In this document: positions 8,558-18,735 of the stretch, one piece after another
How the letters are laid out: each line of letters begins with the position of its first letter
Numbering within the stretch: position 1 is the stretch's first letter
Source of the DNA: Stephanodiscus triporus
Taxonomy: Eukaryota; Bacillariophyta; Thalassiosirophyceae; Thalassiosirales; Thalassiosiraceae
Direction: 5' to 3'
Length of the DNA: 26,571 nt
Assembly: GCA_036939755.1 (NCBI GenBank)
Contig: JALLAZ010000081.1
Span: 1 to 26,571 of the forward strand
Made by a program: the position numbers and the translations under genes
The notes under the pieces: model-generated
Seen by the model: the letters and a program-made list of their open reading frames with translations, nothing else
Database searches by the model: none
What the model was told of the DNA's origin: nothing

Positions 8558-11500
8558 ATGAGGAGGTCGAGACGGCATCAACGTTCCCCCCTCCCCCTTG
8601 CGCTTCTGCTGCTGCTATATCTGTTCGTCGTCTCGTACTCGACCGATGATAAGACGAATAATGCGGCCGCGGACGACGTTGATTCGGGGGCGGCGTCGGA
8701 CGTCGACGGAGGAGGCGTGCTCCCCCACAACGACGTCGTCGTCGTCGTCGACGACGCCGCCGATCGGGGGGGGGAGGAAGAGGAGGAGGAGGAGGAGGAG
8801 GAGGAGGGGGGGGGGGTACCCGCACCCGAGGACGACGCCGCCGATCCTTCGTCGTCGTCGTCGTCGTCATACTCCTCCTCCTCCTCTTCAATTTTCGACG
8901 TCGTGGATCCGTCGTTGACGAGCGACTCCGTGGTCCTGATCACGGGCGCGGCGGGGTTCATCGGATCGGAATTGGCGCTTGCGCTCCTGCGCACGTACGG
9001 GATACGGAGGCTCCTGCTCGTCGACGACCTCGGGATCGACAACGAGAACGAGAGGTCGTACGTCCAGCCTCGTCATCCCCCCCCGCACGCGAACGGCGGC
9101 GGAGGCGGCGACGGCGACGAAGACGCTAGGAGGGCGGCGGAGGAGGAGGAGGAGGGGGAGGGGGGGAAGAAGAGGGGGGGGGGAAGGGCGCCGTACGAGG
9201 CGATGGACGAGGTGGCGCTGGGAGGGTTCGAGATGAAGAGGCAGCGGGCGTTTCGTATATATCACGAGCTGACGTCGGCGTCGAGGGCGCATTCGCGGCG
9301 CGAGGCATCGACGGGCGGGAAGAGCGCCGACGACGACGACGAAGACGACGACGACGTCGAGCATCGATCGTCCGACGAGTCGAACACCGTGCGATTCTAC
9401 AGGGCGGACATGAGGCCGTCGATACCGGAATTCTTCGACTTGGGAGAGGTGCCGTTGCTCGAGGGGATATTCCAGAGCCATCCCGACATCACTCACGTGG
9501 TTCACCTGGCGGGTGGGTTGTCCTTTTTTTATTTTTTTGTCGTCGCGTTTCTTCTCTATCGTGGTCGTTGTATGCTGTATATATTGCCTTCTTCTTTCCC
9601 ATATCGACATTCGCGCTCTGCTCTCTGATGCACGTCTTTGCTCGCCCTTGTAACTGATTCGGCTCCGCATTTTTCCTCTCTCTCTCTCTCTCTCACACAC
9701 ACACGCACGCCGTCCCTCCCCCCCCCTCGTCCCCAATGAAAAAAAAAAACATGCCGCGCAGACGTGCCGCTCCACGCCCGAAATCAGGCCATACCGCGCA
9801 ACAAGGACTCGATCAAGACTGGCAGGATGGAGGGATTGCTCGAGGAGATGCGCTTGATGATCGATAGGGCGAACAGCAGCAACAACAACGCCCCGGTTCG
9901 GCTGCCGCAGTTCGTATACGCCTCGTCCCACGAGGTGTACGATCGCATCTCGTCGGCGGACGTGAAGGGACGGGGAAAGCAGCAGCAGCAGCCCAATCCA
10001 CCCCCCTTCCGGGAGGACCTCCCCGTCACCACCCCCTCGTCGATGCACGGCACCGCCAAGCTCATCGACGAGGTCCTGGCGTCGGCCTACCATTCCACCC
10101 ACGGCATATACAGCGTGGGGTTGCGCTTCTTCAACGTGTACGGGCCGTGGAATTCGCCGGGCACGGTCGTGTTCGACCTGGCCGAGCGCGCGATCGCCCT
10201 GAATGCCGACCCGTCGGTCGGCCCCGACGACGTCGGCCTCGATCCGCATCACGAGGAGGACGTCAATGACTACATCTTCGTCGACGACGCCGTCGACGCC
10301 ATCCTGGGGGCGATGCAGTACCGTCCCCCCGACACCGACGGTCCCCCCCCCCCGGTGGTTTTCAACGTCGGGACTGGGCGGGGTACGTCGATGCGGGAAT
10401 TGAAGGGCGAGCTGTCGAGGCACTTTCCCAAGGCGCTCGGGAGCGGCGGCGGCGGCGGCGTGGCGTCCGATGGGCGGCAGCGCCTGCCCACCAAGTCCGT
10501 CGCTTCCACCGCACTCTCCGGATCGCTGTTGGGATTCCGGGCGCGCGTGGGGTTGGAGGAGGGCCTAGCGCGCACCCTGACATGGCATCGCGATCGGATG
10601 TTCCCGTACGGGCGCAACCCAAACGTCGAGGAAACGCCCGAGTCGCTCGGCGTCGAGAAAAATATCGTCCAGTCTCTGGCCACGACGCGACGCAGGGCGT
10701 CCGCCGCGGCGGCCGACGGGGGGGAGGAGGAAGGGGAGGAATGTTCTCCCCTTGATCGCGAGTGCCTCCGCGACGCCCTGGCGTTCCCCTGCGCGTCCGA
10801 ATGCCGACGGCTCGATCGGTGCACGCCGTCCGCGTGGGACGACATCTCCCGACTGTCGAAGGTCGTGACTGCCGGCTGCGACGCGGTGCTGTACACGGTG
10901 TTGCTCGACGAGGACGCCGAGCAGATCCCGAGCGCCATCTCGGCGACGTCCACGGACTACCTGCCGTTCATGGGCGCCGGGCTGCCCGAGGACGTCGGAA
11001 AGCGCACACAGGCCCGGTGCAACATCGCGTTCGTTTCGAGCGAGAGCCCCCTGGTGGAGAGGCTGAAGTCGGAGGGCGAGGAGTACCTAGACGAGGACCG
11101 CGTCCTGCCCCCGTTGTTGCGTCATGGGTTCTGGACGGTGCTGCCCGTGCCGACGCCGTCGGCGTCCCATGGCAATACCTCGTGGCTTCACGCCTTCGAC
11201 GGGTCGTTCGCCCTCGAGTATCTGCCCAAGGTGTCCCCGGGACGATTCTTCGACCCCTCCGTCCGGTTCGCCGTGTATGCCGCCCCGACAGTGCTCGTCA
11301 AGAATCTCTCGAACGTCCTCAAGAGGATGGAGAGCGGTCCGGTCCCGCCCATCTCCCCCGAGGACGGATCGTCGACCCATACCGGCAACGGAAGCAGCAG
11401 CAGCACCGCGATGATGATTGCGTCCAAGCGTCCCTCGTGCGACCCCGCCCAGCGCGGCGCGCCCTGCATGAACACGTACACCCGTCCGCCGACCAACGAC

Positions 11501-11965
11501 TTGATCCAGTCGCGCGTGTACAACATGGTTCGCATGGCGCTGCGCGGCGACTTATTGGGAGGAGGGCTCGATCCCGTCCTCGATTCGTCACTGGTCGTCC
11601 ACTCGTTGCGCGAGGAGGAGTCGAGGCTGTTCCGATGCGACGTGTACGGGGAAGCGGCACAGTGGGGCGCCAGCACGGACGAACGTGCGCTTGAGTTCAT
11701 CATCAGTCTACACGACCTATGGAGTAGGGCCTTCGTGCATTGGACGGGGGGCTCTAAGCCTTGGTGGATCGATGCAGGAGGCAGCGGCGGTGTGAAAGCG
11801 GCGGTGGTGGGCAACGAAAAGGGGGAAGGGCTCCTCCTCGAAGACACAAGTAGTAGGATTGCACAACAGGAAGGAAAGTGGATGGGCATAATTACTCAAA
11901 CGGACTCTTATTTGTTCGCTCATATTGTGCCTTCGGAGGATATGGGCGTTGTTTATTTGGAATAA
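8558..11965 (+). CDS. Extended-SDR sugar epimerase-like protein with large unassigned C-terminal region
   Basis: Two exons, 8558-9512 and 9762-11965, with a 249-nt intron (donor GTGGGT, acceptor GCGCAG), phase 1, giving 1052 aa. A hydrophobic stretch at residues 12-28 suggests a signal peptide or signal anchor, so an ER/Golgi location. A Ser/Glu/Asp-rich stretch follows, then a Rossmann NAD-binding start ITGAAGFIG (Gly130, Gly133, Gly136). Later motifs are [27 protein letters not shown] (about 434-443) and [10 protein letters not shown], the order seen in UDP-glucuronate 4-epimerase and its relatives. The YxxxK dyad aligns to His414-x-x-x-Lys418 (CAC at 10046-10048), so the catalytic Tyr is missing. 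A low-complexity insert (about 175-275) splits the N-terminal half. About 420 residues after the SDR domain, beginning with a Cys motif ([20 protein letters not shown]), match nothing I know. Substrate and activity cannot be given. Confidence 0.7.
9676..9706. repeat. (CT)n(CA)n microsatellite inside the epimerase-like intron
   Basis: A CT run passes into a CA run, upstream of a C-rich stretch and the intron's GCGCAG acceptor at 9761. It enlarges the intron to 249 nt, the longest found in the window, and the CT part may serve as extra polypyrimidine tract. Confidence 0.75.
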
Positions 11966-12185
11966 ATTTTTTGATCCACTTGGAAGATGGTAGGGTAAAT
12001 AATGTGTGTTTGTTGATGCTGTGGTCGGGGGCTCAAATGACAGTTGTTGGACGACTGATTTTTTATCCCAGGTCTACCTCATTTCTTCGTTACAGTGAAT
12101 GATTGTAAATAATACTACCTAGATTAATCTTTACGGACAAAATGCAACACAACATACATCCAAAAAGATAGAATAAAGGCTTCTA

Positions 12186-15100
12186 TCAAGACTGGTTACA
12201 GCCAGGGTCCATTTGGTCCGATGCCGCCGATGCCACTTGATCCTGAACTCTCAGCCACATTTTGGACACAGGCGACTCAGAGTCTCTGTCCGATGCGCCT
12301 GGGGAGGATATAGGCTCCCTGAAACCCACAGTTCGTCTCATGCAAGCTCCGTGCTGACTCGACAGTGATGTGGGAGATGGAGTAATGGTATCACTGCTGT
12401 ATGACCGGTCCTTGTATGGCTGATCAGCGTGGTAGGGTGACAAAGGGACGTCAACTTCTTCACCACAATCGCCAAATTTTTCCATGTCTGCATAACCGAG
12501 CAAGTCATCATTCTCGTTTGGGATTACAAGTGCAGGCTCCGCGGTGAGGATATTTGTCGCTCCTCCAGCTATACATACTGGGATGTAGGCAGCCTTGTGT
12601 GCATCGACCAAAAACTGTCTGAATTCTTCCCGTTTCTCTACCGTTGTCGGGACAGAATTGTCCCAGCCATCCAGCAAAGATGTTTGCAACAGCCCAGCAT
12701 CATCATAGGCCTTTCGAAAGCAATTAACCAGGAAGGTGCGATATAAATACGTTGGCAAAGCGGGGAACGCTGCGAAAAATGCAGGGCCGTATGCATCTGC
12801 CAGCACCATTTGCAGGGTGAGAAGGAATTGCCCCATGAAAAGGGATGTGATAAGCACATCAGAAAGGAAGGGCCAGCGTTCTCCCCCTGTGTCGAACTTT
12901 GGCCGATACAAAAATATGCAGTTCCTTCTCCACAATGGTACACAAAACAGATAGTAAAGAAGGGCTATCGGCGCAACTAGTGGCGATTGCGGGGCAAGCG
13001 CCACAACACACAAGAACACTACACCACCATCGACATAGATTCGATATGGTATGGGTCCTCCTGGTCCTCCGCCCATGACGCATCGCGCGCAACAATTCCA
13101 ACCAAGACATTTATAAATGAAAGTGTTGACCTGAAGCAAATATTGGAGGGGGAGTGTCACTGACATAACAGGTCAGTAGCAGCACAGAGGAATGGTTGGT
13201 AAGAGCGAAGGCGTCAGAATCAATGTCAAACTTACTGGTGGTTCGCACAATGATCCAGTTAAGCCAAGTAGCAGCAGTGGTAAGTGGGGTCTGAGCTGCA
13301 ATTTTTTTTACAAGCTCTTCAATACTTTCGTCAACGTCATCGAAACTGTTTAAGGAAATGGAACGAGGAGGTGAGTTCTGTATGTGTTGGGCGATTCAGC
13401 CCAGCCACCATGGGACTAACCTGTTATTCCATATCTTCATCGCTGCATCAGCCAGTCCAGTGAAAACAAAAGCCGTTACAAACATGAAGTACCAGTAGTA
13501 TTTCAACGCGTATTTCTCTGCTTCTTGAACAGAAGTTGCATGTGATCCAGAATTAGCTATTGCTTTGAACATGACAGGGCAAAGTGCGAAGAATGCTGTA
13601 TACAGAAGCGCCGTCACCAACCCCGACAGGATTTCAGCTGAAAGAAATTGCGATTGATTCAACCATTGTTCGAGGGCGGGCAATGTTTCGTTTAAGGTTT
13701 TTGGAGAAACAAGACTCTTTGGTGTGGTGCAAAAGACAAAAAAATGTTGTAAGCATACTAGATCACACTGATCTGGAGCAGGTCGATCCGATGTATGAAC
13801 GTACCTGGACCATCGTAATTGGGATGGTATAAAAGACATAGATGACCGCCAACGAAATTGTGGCCATATAACGCCTCAGCATTAACTGGCTCTCATTGAT
13901 GTTCAATGTAACTGGCCGGCAGCACCCGCGACATGTGATAATATCGCATGGAGCTGCATCGGCTAGGGGGGGAACCGGGACTGTTTCTGCAGAAAGCCAC
14001 CGTTGAACTCCTCGTCCGTCTGCTAGACAATGCCTGGCTGCAACAGCGGCTTGGCGAGACGAGAACGTCACAACAGCATATGTCGAGTCTTTTGCCACTT
14101 TTGCGGTCATGGGCTCCGTCTTTCCTTTCATCCATTTAACAGCTGCCCTTAGGCTCGACAGAATTTCAGACTTTAAAGCGGAGGCAACAGACGTGAAGGA
14201 GGGATTATTCCAAACACCCGATTCGATATCTCTTTTACCGCTTCCTTCATTTGGATCGCCAACGTCGCTTGTCGCCTTCAATATTGTATTGACTTGCTCC
14301 CACTGATTGCTCGAGTTCGACGACTTGATCCCCTCCGAAACAGCGGATGCTGCCGTGTTTGCTCTCCGCCTGAGAGAACCTCCGACCGAATACACACTAC
14401 TTTTAGGTGCCTCTTCATCCTCGTCAAGTACGGCGTTATTGAATAAGAACCTTCCCTCAGAGTTCATACGCAATATGGCGCTAGCTCCGGGGGACCTAAC
14501 TTTCGCCATCGTTTGTCGAAATAGTTTTTCGTTGGACCGATTAGCGGCAGTTCTGTCGACAATAACTTCGTCGTCATCCGCATTCGCATCGTGGCCAGAG
14601 CCTTCGTTGACGATAAACAAAGGAGAGGCCGATCCGCGAAATAGCCGAGATTCTCCATCGAGCTTCGCCCCTAGTGCCGAGTTCGACATAGTGACGGAAT
14701 TCCGCGGCGCAGGTCCATGGCCATTCACGGGTACTGCCGGCGGGAGGAGGACCGTACGCCCGTGGAGAGTGGGGGGTACCGACTCCGCCCCTCCTTGTTC
14801 ATTCATCCTCAAAATTTCCGGATCTTCTTCGGTCGATTTCCACTCCGACTTATCCCCCCAGTCCACCCCGTCCACGATGGACACGGCCGCCTTCATCTGG
14901 GCGCATTGCAACTCGTATTGGGCCTTTTCCAGTCGGACGATGGTCTCGTCTTCCATTTCCAAGAGTCTGTCGATCGGGAGCCTCCTCACGCGCTTTTCGC
15001 CGCATCCGTTAGGGCAGCAGGCGGCGGCCCCCTGCGCCATTTCCCTCGAGTACACCGCCTGCTGTTCCGGCCCGTAATTCAAGGACTTGAAAATGACGAA

Positions 15101-17192
15101 ATCCACGTCGGCGGTGTTCTCGGCCGTGCCGTACGCCTCGCGATAGTGCGGCGATCCGGGGGGCGTCGTCTCGTCGTCGAGGAAGGCGACCTTTGGCGGC
15201 GCGGATGGTGGGACATCGAAATGGACCTCGCGTTCGGGACCGGAGGGCGATCGAAAGTGATTGGATTTGACGCTGCCTTCCTCGTCCACGTCGTCGATGG
15301 CATAGTGGCGCTGGATGGGGGGGGGGGGGGGGCGACGCGCGAACGATGAGAATGGCGCGATATCAACGCGGAACGGGGATCATTATTATTTGGGGTTCAT
15401 CGTCACGCTCACCTTCTCCTTGATCACCTGCCTTATGAACCTCAACCTCCGTAACGTGGCCGCCGCGCAGTACCACTTCCTCCAGGCCTTCGCAAGCTCC
15501 GGCGCGCCGGGCAGTATCGTGACGGCGACGACGCTCGAGCTGAATCCCGGCTGATTCGGCACGCAGTGATCGAAGAACGTCGTAGCCACGGCGAGCTGCC
15601 AGTCGATGGTGGCCTGGTTCGAGAAACCCAACGCCGTCTTCACGTCGTTCGAATTCACCACCTCCTCCGGGAGGGACGGCAGCCCGCCAACGAGGACCGA
15701 GTACAGCTCGATGCTTGGGACGGTGTCCCTTCGATCGGTGGCGGTGTTTCGGGGAATCAGAAGGATGGATTAGTTCATGGGCCTGAAACGAACTCTTGCG
15801 CGCGCAAAAAAAATTAACGACGTGCACCCCTTCAAACGAGGTCGAACGAACCTGTGCTCTGGATGGGGCATCCACGGATCCCTCACGCTCCCCTCGGCGT
15901 CGACGACGTTTCGACGCCCGTCTCCGGTCCCTTCCACCCCGCCCCAGTCGTCGTCGTAATCGGTCGTCGTATCGTGCCGTCGATTCACGGTCCTGTCCAG
16001 CTCGACTTGCCTGTTGCCGTAGTGATCGGCCTCGAGGTAGTAAACCCTACGCAAGACCAAATTCTCCCTCCATTCCCTCCGTATGTTGCGCAACGTGAAG
16101 TACGTGATGTACCACGAGCACATGGATATGACGTACAATCGCAACAGGTGGGGGAGGGATTCCTCCGTCCAGAATATCGTCGAGAAGATGTTGAACTTCT
16201 GAACTATCGAGCTGTTGGGGACGGCCGTTGTCTCGACGATGTTCATGTTGTTAACGATGTTCGCGATCGTCGTTCGGCCGTAATCGGTGAGCTTGGCATC
16301 GCACGATGGATGACCCTTGCACGCCGAGACGTTGAGTGGTAGGATGATGCACACGCATAGGAAGCAAACCACGGCCGTCACGCGCAGGCATAGCGCTGGG
16401 TGGGCGGGGGGCGAGGAGGAGACGAACGCGTGCCCGATGCATAAATATATTCAATTACGTCAGGGTCGAAGTGTGAATGAAAAGCCACCCGACCGCGCCC
16501 TTTTTTCTTTCCCTCCCTCGCGCCCTCCACTCACCGTGATAACGAAATAGAACGATCGCGTCGAGGTTGACACCTAGCAACTTCCCGCCCATGCCGCCGT
16601 CCCTGGTTCCAGTGCCTGGTATCCCCCGCAACATCCGATCGTACGACAATCGCAACGTCCACGGTATCCATCCGAGGAAGGGATTGCCGCGATCCTGCGG
16701 ATGGCGACGACGGCGGCCCGTTGCACCGCCGTTGTCGACGTCGACGGCGGCCGACGACGACGACGACGATGACGACGCGCCCCGGGTGTCGTCGACCTCG
16801 TCGTCCTTCCGACGATTCCGACGACGATCGCCGCGATCGCCGCCATCGCCATCGTCGTCGTCGTCGCGGTACATGTCCCCCCCCCTCCGCCATATGGTAT
16901 TCGGATGCCTCGTGGCGCATCGGGGGGCGACGTTCGGATTGCGCCTCGCGACGGCGAGGCCGAACGCGAGTATCGAAAGCATCGACACGCACAGCCCCCC
17001 CCCGAGGGTGAGCCCTATCGCCTGGAGCGTCATCCCCGACGGACTGTTCGGGAGGGCGGCGGCGGGACCGCCGACATCCTCGGCCATCGTCGTCGTGATC
17101 GTCGTCGTCGACTCGACGAATGTGACGGAGGAGGGGTAGTAGGGATCGTCGACGCGAAGTCGTCGTCGAACGATGATGCTCGCGTCGTCCAT
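12186..17192 (-). CDS. OSCA/TMEM63 (RSN1_7TM, CSC1-like) channel family protein
   Basis: Seven exons on the minus strand: 17192-16535, 16395-15852, 15728-15413, 15310-13805, 13716-13421, 13345-13236, 13159-12186. Introns are 139, 123, 102, 88, 75 and 76 nt, all GT-AG, and the joined frame is 1467 aa. Order: first membrane segment (55-82); low-complexity loop; GWIPWTLRLSYDRMLRG; second and third membrane regions (220-242 and around 300); a cytosolic part starting SIELYSVLVGGLP that fits the PHM7_cyt domain; a long loop of about 430 residues; then the multi-pass domain with VTLNINESQLMLRRYMATISLA, GLADAAMKIWNN, LQYLLQVNTFIYKCLG, GGPGGPIPYRIYVDGG and PLVAPIALLYYLFCVPLWRRN. These are the landmarks of the family, which comprises hyperosmolality- and stretch-gated cation channels of the plasma membrane. 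About 200 cytosolic residues follow the last membrane segment. The large insert makes it longer than typical members (700-900 aa). Confidence 0.85.
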
Positions 17193-18735
17193 GACGACAC
17201 CACGACGCGACTGTGCATAGGGGGTAAGTATTATAATAATTTTTCGTTTTCCACCGTTGTTGTTGCGGGGGCGGCGGGACTTCTACTGATGATGTGAGAC
17301 AAAACGCCAGTTTTTTTTTTTCCGGGAGAAAGGGGACACAGCTTTTTCTCCTTCCGTACGTATTCCCACATGGAAGAACGATGAGGGGAGACTCTCATCT
17401 CCCAATTTCTCTGCGCAGATTTCAGATTTCCTTTTTTCACATGGCATTTTTTTGTCATCTGGCCGTCTCAGTGTCTGCTGATGGCAGTGATGATGATGGT
17501 GAGATCGTCAGCTGGTCATTGGCAACAAAGGTGGTGGATGACAGTGATGGTGATGACAATGGCAGCTGTTGGAAGTGGCAGCAATCAAGGCTACAACACG
17601 ACCGCCATCCTTAATCCTCGTTCGTTATTGCCATTGCTTTCCGCCGCCGTCCTCATCCACCTCTACCTTAAATACCCTCTGCAGTCCGAGCTGCGAAAGC
17701 AGTGGCAGCAGGATGGCAGATTGGTCTGCAGAGGGTCAGCGGTAGCAGTAGCTGCAGCAACGGCAGTGGAGGTGGAGGCGGCAAAATACCATTTTGATGT
17801 ATGATTGAAACTATACTACTGTAAAATCTACCTACCTTACCTTCCTTCCCCTCTCTAGTACATCAGACAAATGGCCGCTGATGGCAGAATATTCCCCTAG
17901 TAAGCCATTTATCCACTGTCATCCGGTGCCAACTGGTGCTGAAACATAGGATCTCTGTGTCAAGTTAGACACCCCCTGCATGTAGTAGTAAGCAAGTGGC
18001 TATGATTGCTGTTGAGTGATTGTGGATTTCAGAATGCTCAATAAATGCTGCAGCAATGCATCATAAATGCATCATGGCAATAACTGGGAATTAGGAGACC
18101 ATGGTACACCCCCTCAACCCCGGCAGAAAGAATAACTGATTGCTCCAGGAGGTCTGTACTGTACCTAATGTTAGCAATAGTGCACCGGCGCCGGATGAAT
18201 GGCTCACTAATTTCAATTGCTGCAATGATAATGTGATTGCAAGTGGGATATTTGTGATTGTTGTTGATGATAAGGACCATTACGATGACAAGATTAGCAA
18301 GACCAAGGCACCCTGGTATTCAAGAGCATCGTACAGGGTTAGGAGCAATGTTGGCTTTGGATAAAAAGCTTGCTAGGGGACCACTTTGGATGGCGGTGGG
18401 CGGCCATTGTATTAATGTAATTAGGGAAGAGGGAGGAGTGGAGAGGGGTTTAGTCCCTAAGTAAATTTCTATTAGATTTCTCTCTTATTGGTAAGATTAG
18501 TGTTAGGAAAGTGTTAGCAATGATGTAGAGTAGTAATAAAGAGAGTTAAAGGTTAGAGGACTAACTGAAAATTCATATCAATGGTGTCGTTATAGTGTTT
18601 TAAGTACTTGCCACACAATGATTTTCTGTTTTTTACTCTATGAACATGTTCATTATTACCTTAACATGGACTCAACTAATATTTATTTGGACCGCGTAAC
18701 CGCTTCAGCAGTCCGTACTGTGAAGATCCCTTGGC
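17193..18735. other. Long intergenic region, no recognisable gene
   Basis: It lies between the start of the OSCA-like gene and the 3' end of the SNF2 gene, both on the minus strand. It contains a perfect 11-bp inverted repeat (ACCCTCTGCAG at 17674-17684, CTGCAGAGGGT at 17726-17736), a repeated GCTGATGGCAG word (17474 and 17876), a GCATCAT direct repeat near 18056-18075, and an AT-rich last 300 bp. Frames up to about 107 codons exist (17294-17804 plus), but they show no motif. The proximal part should hold the OSCA-like promoter. Confidence 0.6.
17674..17736. repeat. Perfect 11-bp inverted repeat with 41-nt spacer
   Basis: Arms ACCCTCTGCAG and CTGCAGAGGGT are exact reverse complements. The spacer is rich in GCAG words. 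It could form a stem-loop in RNA or mark the ends of a small mobile-element remnant. I see no duplicated flanking sequence that would prove insertion. Confidence 0.6.

Noticed and set aside
8888..10423. 511-codon frame on the minus strand opposite the epimerase-like gene
   Set aside because: It runs across the intron of the opposite gene, is Arg/His/Val-rich in the way expected from the reverse of a GAC/GTC-rich gene, and shows no family motif.
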